DNA of 64,000 nucleotides from Gordonia namibiensis NBRC 108229 (GCF_000298235.1 NZ_BAHE01000008.1:62001-126000); one strand, 5' to 3'. Shown: positions 17,854-26,212, numbered from the stretch's first letter. The notes: a model not told the origin generated them from the letters alone. Translations and numbers: made by a program.

Positions 17854-18821
17854 CCGACAGTCCGATCCTCACCGTCGACCTGTCCCGCTGGCGCGCGGGG
17901 GGAGCCGATGCCGCGGCGATGTGCGCCGCGGTGGACGAGTCCCTGCAGAAGGCCGGGTTCCTGCTGGTCACCGGACACGGCATCGACCCGGCGCTGCCCG
18001 CCGAGCTACGTGCGGCGGCGCGAGCGTTCTTCGCGTTGCCGACCGAGGTGAAGCAGAAGTACGCGGTCGGTGTCGGCGGACGCGGCTGGATCGGGCCGGG
18101 GAAGGAAGCCAACGGATATGCCGAAGGAACCGAGACGCCGCCGGACCTGAAGGAGACCTATAACTCCGGCGCCCAGACGCCGGTGGGTGTCCCGGAGATC
18201 GATGATTACTGGTTCGCGCCCGATGTCTGGCCGACCGAGGCTCCCCGGTTGAAGGAACTGTTCACCGCGTGGACCGCGGAGTGCAAGGCGCTCTCCGACG
18301 ACCTGCTCGCCCTGATGGCCGCGTCGCTCGGGTTCGCAGCCGCCGACAATCCGTTCCGCGATCTCGCCGGCAACGCGACCTGGACGTCGAACATCAACCA
18401 CTACCCGGCGATGACGGTGCTGGGGCAACCCGAACCGGGGCAGTACCGCATCGGGCCGCACACCGACTTCGGGACCGTGACCGTGCTCGACCGGGAACCC
18501 GGGTCCGGCGGGCTGCAGGTCTACAGCCAGGACGGCGGCTGGGCGGACGCTCCCTACGATCCCGCCGCACTGACGGTCAACATCGGGGACCTGCTCGAAT
18601 ACTGGTCTGGTGGACGATGGCCGGCGGGACGCCATCGTGTGCTGCCGCCGCAGCCCGACGCTCCCGAAGAAGACCTGATGTCGCTGATCTTCTTCTACGA
18701 ACTCGACCATGACGCGGTGGTGACCCCGATCGGCAAACCCCTGGCACGTCGAGAAAATCTCGAACCCGTCGTGACGGGAGACTTCATCCGGGAACGTCTC
18801 GACGCGATCACCGTCGGCTGA
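17850..18821 (+). CDS. Isopenicillin-N-synthase-family (2OG-Fe(II) type) oxygenase
   Basis: 323 residues with the non-haem DIOX_N region (AGFLLVTGHGIDPAL, AFFALPTEVKQKYAV) and the oxygenase jelly roll. The iron triad is visible: His204-x-Asp206 (GPHTDFGTVTVL) and His262 (AGRHRVLPP). The arginine that normally binds 2-oxoglutarate in the R-x-S motif before the FF pair is Leu276 here (EDLMSLIFF). The enzyme may therefore bind the cosubstrate differently or not use 2OG. Translational coupling to cytosine deaminase suggests a nucleobase substrate; fungal thymine-7-hydroxylase belongs to this superfamily, but that is only an analogy. Confidence 0.82.
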   Translation: MTDSPILTVDLSRWRAGGADAAAMCAAVDESLQKAGFLLVTGHGIDPALPAELRAAARAFFALPTEVKQKYAVGVGGRGWIGPGKEANGYAEGTETPPDLKETYNSGAQTPVGVPEIDDYWFAPDVWPTEAPRLKELFTAWTAECKALSDDLLALMAASLGFAAADNPFRDLAGNATWTSNINHYPAMTVLGQPEPGQYRIGPHTDFGTVTVLDREPGSGGLQVYSQDGGWADAPYDPAALTVNIGDLLEYWSGGRWPAGRHRVLPPQPDAPEEDLMSLIFFYELDHDAVVTPIGKPLARRENLEPVVTGDFIRERLDAITVG

Positions 18822-18833
18822 ACCGGGCTCCGA

Positions 18834-20141
18834 TCAAGGAATCTGACCGAACGGGTTGCCTCCGAAGGGAAGCCGTGAACCTTCGGGCTGTCCGTCGGAT
18901 TCGGGTACCGTCGTCTGCTGCTTGTCGACGCTGCTGCCCAGCTTCACCTGGACGGTCCGGGCATCAGATCCCGAGCCGATGGTCACGGGTACCGTCGCAC
19001 CCGGGTCGTACGTCAGGACCTGTGCCATCAGATCGGCGTAGTCGGCGACCGGGGTGTCGCCGACCTTCGTGATCACGTCGCCGGTCGAGATACCCGCCGA
19101 CGCGGCCGGTCCGCCCTGTTGCACCGTGACCTTCGCTCCGTCCTCCCGGCTCGAGGACGACAGCGAACCCGACACTCCCAGAACCGGTTTGGTTGCCTCA
19201 CCGTTCTTCAGCAGTTGGTTGGCGATGCGCTCGGCGGTGTTGATCGGGATGGCGAAGCCGAGACCGAAGGACTGCGGACCGCCCGCGGAGGCCTGTCCGG
19301 TGTCCACGGCCGAGTTCACCGCGACGACCTGCCCTTGCAGATTCACCAGCGGCCCACCGGAATTGCCGGGGTTGATGGGAGTGTCGGTCTGCAGTCCGTT
19401 GTAGACCGTGACCCCGGAACCGGTTTCGTCGCCGGCGGTCACGGTTCGGGACAGCGCGCTGACGATGCCGGAGGTCACCGTGTTCGAAAGACTGTCGGGG
19501 CTACCGACAGCCACCACCTGTTCGCCGACCTGCAGGGCGTCCGAGTCGCCGAGCGTCGCCGCGGTGAGACCCGACGCCCCGTCGAGTTTGATCACCGCGA
19601 GGTCGTACGACGGCGACGTCCCGGTGACGGAGGCCGGGTACTGCTTGCCGTCGCTGGTCGTCACGACGATCTTGCTGCCCGATCCCGCACCCGCGACGAC
19701 GTGGTTGTTGGTGAGGACATAGCCGTCCGACGACAACACGATGCCGCTGCCGACCGCGCTGCCCTGGGCCATCTGCACCTTGATGTCCGCGGTCGACGCC
19801 GACGCCACCTTCGCCGCGTAGGTCACCGACCCGGGCTTGACGTCGCCGGCGTCGACCGCGTTCGCGGGCCGGGAACTGAGTGTCGGCACGGCCGGTGCGG
19901 CCTGATGGTCGAGCAGCGCGCTGCCGCCGACGCCGATGGCGCCGCCGAGGAGCCCGGCGAGCAGGGCGGTCACGACGATCGGCTTGGTCACGGTTCGTGG
20001 CCGTGGCGATCCGGATGACGGGACGGGCGCGGGTGGAGGAGCGAAGGACGGGCCTTCCCACCCGGCGTACGGGGGCGACGGATGGCCGGGTTGACCCAGC
20101 GGTTCGGTGGGGGTGTGGTCGGGCGACTGAGGTGCGTTCAC
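18834..20141 (-). CDS. Membrane-anchored HtrA/PepD-like S1C serine protease
   Basis: 435 residues: a Pro-rich cytoplasmic N-terminus (1-50), one membrane segment (about 54-78, PIVVTALLAGLLGGAIGVGG), a trypsin-like protease domain with His147 (TNNHVVA), Asp180 (YDLAVIKL) and Ser261 (NPGNSGGPL), and a C-terminal PDZ domain at about 320-415 (GPAASAGISTGDVITKVG). It is expected to act outside the membrane in envelope protein quality control, like mycobacterial PepD/HtrA. The GTG at 20141 was taken because VNAPQ starts the family-like Pro-rich region; no strong RBS is visible. It lies downstream of the TetR-hemerythrin-SRPBCC genes on the same strand, with a 77-bp gap. Confidence 0.88.
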   Translation of the reverse strand: MNAPQSPDHTPTEPLGQPGHPSPPYAGWEGPSFAPPPAPVPSSGSPRPRTVTKPIVVTALLAGLLGGAIGVGGSALLDHQAAPAVPTLSSRPANAVDAGDVKPGSVTYAAKVASASTADIKVQMAQGSAVGSGIVLSSDGYVLTNNHVVAGAGSGSKIVVTTSDGKQYPASVTGTSPSYDLAVIKLDGASGLTAATLGDSDALQVGEQVVAVGSPDSLSNTVTSGIVSALSRTVTAGDETGSGVTVYNGLQTDTPINPGNSGGPLVNLQGQVVAVNSAVDTGQASAGGPQSFGLGFAIPINTAERIANQLLKNGEATKPVLGVSGSLSSSSREDGAKVTVQQGGPAASAGISTGDVITKVGDTPVADYADLMAQVLTYDPGATVPVTIGSGSDARTVQVKLGSSVDKQQTTVPESDGQPEGSRLPFGGNPFGQIP

Positions 20142-20218
20142 GGCACCACGATGCCGGGCATCCTTGAGAGCAGGCCGCTGGTTTCCTGCGAACTTCCTGA
20201 CAACTCGGACGGCGGATT

Positions 20219-20746
20219 TCAGGTGTTGCTCGGATTGATTGTCAGGTGTCGGGGGTCGGGAGTCTCCTTGCGCGGCCGGGCTGCTGCGAGTCCGGCCAGC
20301 CGTTCGAGATCCTCGGCGAGCGCGGCCCGCCGATCGCGATGCCCCTTGACGAGCCACCAGTAGAAGCGGTCGAGACCCGGTGCGATACGCAGCAGCTCAT
20401 ACGTCTGTACGATTCTCGTCCCATAGCCATCCGGCTCGAGGGTGATTCGCCATTCGGTGCAATCGAAGGTCGCCATCAGGCCACGGGTTTTCCATACCAG
20501 GACGTGAGGCGGTTCGACCACGGTGAACACGCACGACCGACTCCACAAGTAGATGCCGGACTTGTTGGTTCCGCGGAAACGAACGCCTGGTGCTGCTGCC
20601 TTCTCGGGGCCGACCCAGTGTGCGCCCCGGCACTCGTGGCTCCATTCGCCTACCCGCGTGACGTCGGAGATGATCTCGAAGACGACCTCGGGTGGGGCGT
20701 CGGCGAATGCTTCGGTGTGGCCGCGGTGGGCGAGACGCCGAGTCAT
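20219..20746 (-). CDS. SRPBCC-family protein
   Basis: 175 residues of the START-like/polyketide-cyclase fold: an N-terminal beta strand (HTEAFADAPPEVVFEIISDV), then VGEWSHECRGAHWV, VFTVVEPPHVLVWK and a long C-terminal helix with RFYWWLVKGHRDRRAALAEDLERL. Such proteins bind hydrophobic ligands in a deep cavity. The ATG overlaps the stop of the hemerythrin gene (ATGA), so the pair is translationally coupled. No catalytic residues can be assigned. Confidence 0.8.
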   Translation of the reverse strand: MTRRLAHRGHTEAFADAPPEVVFEIISDVTRVGEWSHECRGAHWVGPEKAAAPGVRFRGTNKSGIYLWSRSCVFTVVEPPHVLVWKTRGLMATFDCTEWRITLEPDGYGTRIVQTYELLRIAPGLDRFYWWLVKGHRDRRAALAEDLERLAGLAAARPRKETPDPRHLTINPSNT

Positions 20747-21447
20747 GACGCGTTCCTCGCGCCGACGGTCACCGGGCCGATCTTCGACGCCGGCCCGTGC
20801 CCCCACATGAGTTCGGCCCGACGCCGGTAGCCGCGGGCGAAGGCGTGCACTAGAACGAACCGCGGAATAGTTGGCACGACACGGTAGATCAGGTTTCGGT
20901 CCTCGTCGTTCAGGCCGTCGACGACCCAGTGGCCCTCCCGGCCGAGTTCGGCGAAACCTTTTGGCTTGACGAAGTACACGTGCTCGACGTCGCGGAACTC
21001 GGCGGTGCTGATGGTGGCCGCGACGACCGGCATGGCGTCGAATTCCTCCCGTTCGAGGTGGGGAAGCAGTACATCGGAGAGTCGATCTAGCCTGTGGATC
21101 AACGACTCCCGTGCCTCCGGGTCGGCGCGGTAGGCGTGGGCGCCCTCGATCAGCGCCTCGACGGCGGGCGCGATGCGGAGATGGTCGGCCTCCATGTCGT
21201 CGAGAAGTGCTGCGACATCCGGGTTTCTCCTTCTGATGAGGGGCCAGAGTCCCTGGTCCTCGCCGGTGTGATGCATGTGGAGGAAGTCCATCATCCAGAT
21301 GAGGTGATCGGCGAGTGCCCGGCGCTGAGGGTCGCCGGGAGTCGGCGGTGATGCGAGGACGACGCGAGCCCGTTGCAGGTCGCGTCGTAGAGCGCTGTGC
21401 ACTATGCCCATGCTTCGGGTGTCGGCGGGTTCGGGCGGGGTGGACAT
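20743..21447 (-). CDS. Hemerythrin HHE-domain protein
   Basis: 234 residues. The N-terminal 150 residues form a four-helix hemerythrin-like domain with the iron-ligand pattern: His near 17 (GIVHSALRRDL), HMHHTGEDQGLWPLI (His-x3-Glu), MEADHLRI and LLPHLEREE. The C-terminal 70 residues (VVDGLNDEDRNLIYRVVPTI and following) are a separate conserved-looking segment. HHE proteins bind a di-iron centre and sense or buffer O2, NO or peroxide. The gene is 30 bp downstream of its TetR and coupled to the SRPBCC gene. Confidence 0.85.
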   Translation of the reverse strand: MSTPPEPADTRSMGIVHSALRRDLQRARVVLASPPTPGDPQRRALADHLIWMMDFLHMHHTGEDQGLWPLIRRRNPDVAALLDDMEADHLRIAPAVEALIEGAHAYRADPEARESLIHRLDRLSDVLLPHLEREEFDAMPVVAATISTAEFRDVEHVYFVKPKGFAELGREGHWVVDGLNDEDRNLIYRVVPTIPRFVLVHAFARGYRRRAELMWGHGPASKIGPVTVGARNAS

Positions 21448-21477
21448 GGTCCTGTCCTCTCATTCGAAGGGCTGCTG

Positions 21478-22125
21478 TCAAGCTGGACCCAGCAGTCGCA
21501 AAGTGGTGTCGGCGAGCCAGTCCCGGTAGCGCGATTGGCTCCATCCGGCGTTGTTGACGAGCAGGTCGTAGACCTCGGTGCTGATCACGGCCCACAAACC
21601 CTCGGCTTCGTCGTCGGTGAGTGTGCGTCCGGCGACAGCTTCACCGGCTGTCCGTACGTCTGAACGCTGTCGGCGGTACGCCTCGGCTAGTTTGGCGGCC
21701 AGTTCGGTGTCGGAGGAGGCGCCTTCACGCAGTGCTCGGTACAGACCCGTCGTGCGGCCGTAGATCTCGGCAGCCAGAGCGGCTCCGGCTGCCGCACGTT
21801 CACGACGATCGCCGGCGGACATCGCGGTGAACCCGGAACGGTCGACTAGGGGAACCGGTTGATCGTCTCCGACGACCGCCACGTCGAAGGCGGTGAGAAA
21901 AAGTCGTGTCTTCGACCCGAACTTGGCATAGACGGTCTCGAAGGACACGCCTGCCTCGGCTGCGATCTCTCGTACCCCGACCGACCAGCCCCGTTCGCTG
22001 AACATTCTGATGGCCGTGTCGAGCACCCGTGCCCGAGTTTCTGCAGCCTGGTCACGTCGCCGTGACGAGTCGTAGTTTCTCCGCGTCCTGGTGGCTGCGG
22101 TGGCCTGCCGGTCAGATGTGCCCAT
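21478..22125 (-). CDS. TetR-family regulator
   Basis: 215 residues. The HTH lies near 30-75 (ARVLDTAIRMFSERGWSVGV, IAAEAGVSFETVYAKFGSKTRLF), and a helical ligand domain follows. It heads the operon TetR-hemerythrin-SRPBCC. The ATG at 22125 starts at MGTSDRQ; an upstream ATG at 22149 is possible. A GATCAAA-T-TTTGATC palindrome at 22169-22183, in the region shared with the divergent acetyltransferase gene, is a candidate operator for self-control. Confidence 0.85.
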   Translation of the reverse strand: MGTSDRQATAATRTRRNYDSSRRRDQAAETRARVLDTAIRMFSERGWSVGVREIAAEAGVSFETVYAKFGSKTRLFLTAFDVAVVGDDQPVPLVDRSGFTAMSAGDRRERAAAGAALAAEIYGRTTGLYRALREGASSDTELAAKLAEAYRRQRSDVRTAGEAVAGRTLTDDEAEGLWAVISTEVYDLLVNNAGWSQSRYRDWLADTTLRLLGPA

Positions 22126-22168
22126 ACCTGAGTATGCGACTGAGGTCAATTTAATACAAGTGGTGTCA

Positions 22169-22183
22169 GATCAAATTTTGATC
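22169..22183. promoter_or_regulatory. Candidate TetR operator
   Basis: Perfect palindrome GATCAAA-T-TTTGATC in an AT-rich intergenic region, 44 bp upstream of the TetR start and 29 bp upstream of the acetyltransferase start. The site is read from symmetry and position only. Confidence 0.5.
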
Positions 22184-22211
22184 GCGTGATCTGCGCTGAT
22201 ACAACAATGCG

Positions 22212-22667
22212 ATGACTTCACCGGTCAGCCTGCGCGCGTGCCACGGTCCGGACGAGTACCCGCACCTCGTCGCGATCTGGCGTAGCGCGGTCGACGCGAC
22301 CCACGACTTCCTCGCCGAGCCCGATCGGGACGAGATCGAACGTCAGCTGGCGCCGAGCTACTTCCCGCAGGTCGAGCTGACCGTCGCCGATGTCGACGGC
22401 AGCCCGGTCGGATTCTCCGGAACAGCCGGGTCGGGTCTGGAGATGCTTTTCGTCCACGCCGACACCCGCGGCAGCGGCGTCGGCACCGCATTGCTGGAAC
22501 ATGCTCTCGACGCCGGGGTGACGACGGTCGACGTCAACGAACAGAACGATCAGGCCGTGCAGTTCTATCTCCGACGCGGGTTCGAGGTGACGGGACGCAG
22601 CGAGCACGATGAAGCGGGCCGGCCGTATCCGTTGCTGCACATGACTTTGCGCGCCACCGTTTCATAG
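22212..22667 (+). CDS. GNAT-family acetyltransferase
   Basis: 151 residues. The acetyl-CoA pyrophosphate loop is RGSGVGTALL near 86-95, preceded by the strand LEMLFVHAD, with VDVNEQNDQAVQFYLRRGF as the C-terminal motif. It resembles YjaB-type N-acetyltransferases; the acceptor is unknown. The last two sense codons and the stop (GTT TCA TAG) lie inside inverted-repeat copy 3, so the repeat supplies the natural 3' end. It is divergent from the TetR gene. Confidence 0.83.
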   Translation: MTSPVSLRACHGPDEYPHLVAIWRSAVDATHDFLAEPDRDEIERQLAPSYFPQVELTVADVDGSPVGFSGTAGSGLEMLFVHADTRGSGVGTALLEHALDAGVTTVDVNEQNDQAVQFYLRRGFEVTGRSEHDEAGRPYPLLHMTLRATVS

Positions 22668-22705
22668 CTCCAACCCGCGCCTACCGCGGGTTGGAGATAT
22701 GAAAC
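22659..22705. repeat. Dispersed inverted repeat, copy 3
   Basis: 21-bp arms, left GTTTCATAGCTCCAACCCGCG (split here as GTTTCATAGCT + CCAACCCGCG) and right its near-perfect complement with one mismatch (GATATG for GCTATG), around a 5-nt loop. The left arm carries the stop codon of the acetyltransferase. The structure could act as a terminator for that gene. Confidence 0.88.
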
Positions 22706-22786
22706 GAGGTGGCTGACATTTCCTGCCCGGAACGGTCGGGTACGAGGCCGTGCGGGGCGACCATGATCATGGACGAAAGGAGAGCC

Positions 22787-23650
22787 ATGATCGGCACGCT
22801 CAACGCGCTCATCGACCTCGTCGACCGGAACACCGACGAGCCCATCGACCTCGCCGGCTTCGCCCGGTCCCACGGGACGACGGAGTACCACCTGCGCCGG
22901 ATGTTCGCCTCGCTGGCCGGGATGCCGTTCTCGGAGTATGTGCGGCGTCGTCGGATGACCCTCGCGGCAACGGATCTCGTGAGCAGCGACACCGGCCTGC
23001 TCGATCTCGCGGTGTGCTACGGCTATTCGTCGGTCGAGGCGTTCGGCCGGGCCTTCCGCTCCGTTCACGGTGTGTCACCGTCGGACGTGCGGGCACATGG
23101 CGGTCCTTTCGTAACACAAGCCGTACTCAGGTTCCGCCTGACCGTCGAAGGGAGTCGTCCCATGGACGTCACGATCACCGACCGACCCGCATTCGTACTC
23201 GCCGGGCACGCAGCACAGGTGCCGCTCATCTATGAGGGAGTCAATCCGCACATCCAACAGCACATCGCGTCGATAGCGCCCGAAGAACACGCACGACTCA
23301 AGTCGCTCAACGACACCGAACCCGCCGGCATCCTGGCCGTCACCGCTGGAAGCGAGCCCGACGCGCCGGAAGGAACACCGATCACCTACCTGCACGGTGT
23401 TGCGCTGCAGGCGGATTCGACGGTTCCGGAGGACCTGTCGAGCATCCCGGTATCCGCCGGCGCGTGGGCCACGTTCCGGTCGTCCGGTCCGTTCCCGCAG
23501 ACGCTCCAGGAGACCTGGGCCGCGACGGCCACCGAGTGGTTCCCGTCGAATCCGTGGCGACTGCGGCCCGGACCGACCTTCGTCCGCTACCTCGAACTGA
23601 CCGGCTCGCACGCCGACGCGGAGATCTGGATGCCCGTCGAGCGATCCTGA
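22787..23650 (+). CDS. AraC-family regulator with GyrI-like effector domain
   Basis: 287 residues. The N-terminal AraC double HTH covers about 5-105 (FARSHGTTEYHLRRMFASLA, DLAVCYGYSSVEAFGRAFRS, HGVSPSDVRA). A C-terminal GyrI/effector-binding domain runs from about 128 (MDVTITDRPAFVLAGHAAQVP to LTGSHADAEIWMPV). This is the Rob/SoxS-like layout that senses small hydrophobic compounds. AAAGGAG 5-10 nt upstream selects the ATG at 22787 over three upstream in-frame starts. It lies between inverted-repeat copies 3 and 4. Confidence 0.87.
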   Translation: MIGTLNALIDLVDRNTDEPIDLAGFARSHGTTEYHLRRMFASLAGMPFSEYVRRRRMTLAATDLVSSDTGLLDLAVCYGYSSVEAFGRAFRSVHGVSPSDVRAHGGPFVTQAVLRFRLTVEGSRPMDVTITDRPAFVLAGHAAQVPLIYEGVNPHIQQHIASIAPEEHARLKSLNDTEPAGILAVTAGSEPDAPEGTPITYLHGVALQADSTVPEDLSSIPVSAGAWATFRSSGPFPQTLQETWAATATEWFPSNPWRLRPGPTFVRYLELTGSHADAEIWMPVERS

Positions 23651-23654
23651 GCAC

Positions 23655-23701
23655 GTTTTATAGCTCCAACCCGCGCTCACCGCGGGTTGGAGCTATGAAA
23701 C
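23655..23701. repeat. Dispersed inverted repeat, copy 4
   Basis: 21-bp arms (left GTTTTATAGCT + CCAACCCGCG, right CGCGGGTTGG + AGCTATGAAAC) with a 5-nt loop; only one non-Watson-Crick position. It lies between the convergent AraC and MFS genes. On the minus strand it supplies GTT TCA TAG, the final codons and stop of the MFS gene. Confidence 0.9.
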
Positions 23702-25519
23702 CGAGCGGCGGTCGGCGTCGACCAGTTCAGCCGGTGACTCACCGGACTCGGCGGCCACAGCGGCGAGCGTCGCACCGGCGGATTCGCTGTTGCGCTGGTC
23801 GTCCGGTGCCGCCGGGCAGCCGGCACTCGGTGTACGTGGCTTCCGCGAGTTGGTGAACAGCGATGCGACAGCGCCGATCACACAGCACACGATGGCGAAG
23901 GTGAAGGCGGCCAACAGACCGTCAGCGAACGGCGAGCTGATCAGGTGCGGGAAGAAGTCGAGGCCGGTGAGAGTCTCGCGACTCGCGTCGGGCAGCCCGT
24001 TGAGCTGATCGCCGAGAAGCATCTCGATCGGGTTGTATCCGAGGAACGCGGCGAACAGCACTGCCACTGCGGGGAGCTGCGCGATCTGCGAGGCCTCGCC
24101 TGCCGAAACCCCGTTCTCGACGAGACCGGACTGCATCGTGTCGGGCAGGTGGGTCGCCAGTCCGCTGATCATGAGGCTGAAGAACAGGCCGATCGACAGC
24201 ACCATCGCGGTGTTCTGAAAGGTCGTCATCATGCCCGATCCGGAACCGCGGGCGTCGGCGGGCAGGCTGTTCATCACCTCGGCGCGGTTCGGCGAGGAGA
24301 ACAACCCCATCCCGATCCCGTTGAGCAGCAGGATGACCGCGAACACGGGATAGGAGAAGTCGACGGGCAGTGCGACGAGACCGGCGAACGTGCCTGCCGT
24401 GAGGACCATCCCGGTGGTGGTGAACCACTTGGTGCCCAACCGGTCGGACAGTGCGCCGGATATCGGTGCGGTCAGCAGGAAGCCGACGGTGATCGGGACC
24501 ATGTAGATCGCGGACCACAGTGGGGTCTTCTCGAAGGTGTACCCGTGCTGCGGTAGCCAGATGCCCTGCAGCCAGATGATCAGGATGAACTGCAGACCAC
24601 CACGCCCGATCGAGCCGGTGAGGTTGGCGAGGTTGCCGAAGGTGAACGAGCGGTTGGCGAACAGGTGCAGGTTGAAGAGCGGTTCGGCGACCTTGGTCTC
24701 GATCACCACGAACGCGGCCAGCACGAGCGAACCGCCGATGAGGCAGCTCAGCACCATCGGCGAGGTCCAGCCCATCGCGCTGTCCCCGTAGGGCTGGATC
24801 CCGTACGTGATGCCGACGAGAACGGCCACGAGTCCGACCGCGAAGGTCACGTTGCCCCACCAGTCCATCTCGGCGTGTTTTCGCACTCCGGTGTCCTTGA
24901 GCTTCAGATATGCCCAGACCGTGCCCAGCACCCCGAACGGCACCGACACGAGGAAGATCAGGTGCCAGTGGATCGGTGCGAGGACGCCACCCACGAGCAG
25001 ACCGAGGAACGAGCCGGCGATCGCCGCGACACCGTTGATGCCCAACGCCAACCCGCGCTGCTCGGTGGGGAAGGCGTCGGTGAGGATGGCCGACGAGTTG
25101 GCCATCAGGAACGCGCCGCCGATGCCTTGGACGACGCGCCAGAAGATGAGCCAGATGGCGGCCGACGAACCGTCGAACCAGGTGACGGCCAACAGGATCG
25201 ACGAGATCGTGAAGATCAGGAAGCCCATGTTGTACATCCGCGCCCGGCCGAACATGTCACCGAGCCGCCCGAAGCTGACGACCAGAACGGCGGTCACCAC
25301 CAGGAAACCCATCATCATCCACAGCAGATAGCTGGTGTTCTGGGGTTCCAGCGGATTCAGGTGGATGCCTCTGAAGATGTCCGGTAGTGCGATCAGCACG
25401 ATCGACGAGTTGATCGTGGCGATCAGCATGCCGAGCGTGGTGTTGGACAACGCGATCCACTTGTAGTGCGGACCGTGGTCGTCGGCCGTAGAAACCGGGC
25501 CGGTCGGTGACATCGTCAT
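23693..25519 (-). CDS. MFS transporter, 14-TM (DHA2-like) type
   Basis: 608 residues with about 14 hydrophobic segments. It has the DHA2-like opening NTTLGMLIATINSSIVLIALP, motif A FGRLGDMFGRARMYNMGF and motif C-like GSFLGLLVGGVLAPIHW. An inserted extracytoplasmic loop of about 60 residues (THLPDTMQSGLVENG...) precedes the last two segments. It is likely a drug or small-molecule exporter. CAGGAG precedes the ATG at 25519. It sits 61 bp downstream of a MarR gene on the same strand, the usual layout of a repressor and its efflux target. Its last codons come from inverted-repeat copy 4. Confidence 0.88.
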   Translation of the reverse strand: MTMSPTGPVSTADDHGPHYKWIALSNTTLGMLIATINSSIVLIALPDIFRGIHLNPLEPQNTSYLLWMMMGFLVVTAVLVVSFGRLGDMFGRARMYNMGFLIFTISSILLAVTWFDGSSAAIWLIFWRVVQGIGGAFLMANSSAILTDAFPTEQRGLALGINGVAAIAGSFLGLLVGGVLAPIHWHLIFLVSVPFGVLGTVWAYLKLKDTGVRKHAEMDWWGNVTFAVGLVAVLVGITYGIQPYGDSAMGWTSPMVLSCLIGGSLVLAAFVVIETKVAEPLFNLHLFANRSFTFGNLANLTGSIGRGGLQFILIIWLQGIWLPQHGYTFEKTPLWSAIYMVPITVGFLLTAPISGALSDRLGTKWFTTTGMVLTAGTFAGLVALPVDFSYPVFAVILLLNGIGMGLFSSPNRAEVMNSLPADARGSGSGMMTTFQNTAMVLSIGLFFSLMISGLATHLPDTMQSGLVENGVSAGEASQIAQLPAVAVLFAAFLGYNPIEMLLGDQLNGLPDASRETLTGLDFFPHLISSPFADGLLAAFTFAIVCCVIGAVASLFTNSRKPRTPSAGCPAAPDDQRNSESAGATLAAVAAESGESPAELVDADRRSVS

Positions 25520-25580
25520 GGTGCTCCTGAGAACCGTTGGGGCGCTGGGCGCGCGGCGAACACGAGGAAGTGCAGTGGTG

Positions 25581-26063
25581 TCAATCCGTCGGTTCGTCGG
25601 CGGGCGGTCCGGAGCCGGTCAGTGCATCGGCCAGAGCGGCGATCGTCGGGGCCAGGTTGTCACGCACCGACGGAACCAGAGCCGCGACCGCGTCGGACAG
25701 GAGCTGCGACCTCGCCGAGTGCGCATGGTTGATCACCGCTACACCGGATGCGGTGGCCTGAAGGAGACGAGCGCGTCCGTCGTCGGGATCGACGGTGCGC
25801 TCGACGAGACCGCGCTGTTCGAGGTTGGCCACCACTCGCGAGGCGGTGGGCATACCGATCGACTCGATGTCGGCGAGGGCGGACAGGCGTAGGGGGCCGT
25901 GGTTGATGACGGTCCAGAGCGCAGAGCTGAGTCCGGCGGTGAGGTCGTCGCTACCGCCGGTGGCCCGCAGGGTGCGGAACACCCGGACGAGGTCGCGGTA
26001 GAGCGCGGCCATCTCGGCGGTGTCCTGGGTCGGCTGGGTGGCGGCGGCATCGAGCGAAGTCAT
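25581..26063 (-). CDS. MarR-family regulator
   Basis: 160 residues. The winged HTH is at about 50-115: LRLSALADIESIGMPTASRV (recognition helix) and LVERTVDPDDGRARLL (wing). AGGAGGGG precedes the ATG. It probably represses itself and the downstream MFS exporter; the imperfect palindrome TTGCTT-GATGCG-AAGTAA at 26104-26121 is a candidate operator. Confidence 0.87.
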   Translation of the reverse strand: MTSLDAAATQPTQDTAEMAALYRDLVRVFRTLRATGGSDDLTAGLSSALWTVINHGPLRLSALADIESIGMPTASRVVANLEQRGLVERTVDPDDGRARLLQATASGVAVINHAHSARSQLLSDAVAALVPSVRDNLAPTIAALADALTGSGPPADEPTD

Positions 26064-26103
26064 CTGGCCCCTCCTGACGAGCAGTCGTAGGACGCCAGAT
26101 TAG

Positions 26104-26121
26104 TTGCTTGATGCGAAGTAA
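26104..26121. promoter_or_regulatory. Candidate MarR operator
   Basis: TTGCTT-GATGCG-AAGTAA, five of six arm positions symmetric, 41 bp upstream of the MarR start codon in an AT-richer stretch than its surroundings. Confidence 0.4.
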
Positions 26122-26212
26122 ACGAATCGTAAGGAGCTGGTCATGGGGACGCGGGGAACTGAATGAACTGGGGGATACTGACCGAACCGGAGCGTCGAAC
26201 CTCCGGCGCAGG

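Noticed and set aside
11801-23701. Insertion sequence or transposon
   Set aside because: The repeats are short hairpins without any transposase or recombinase gene between or beside them and without visible target duplications.
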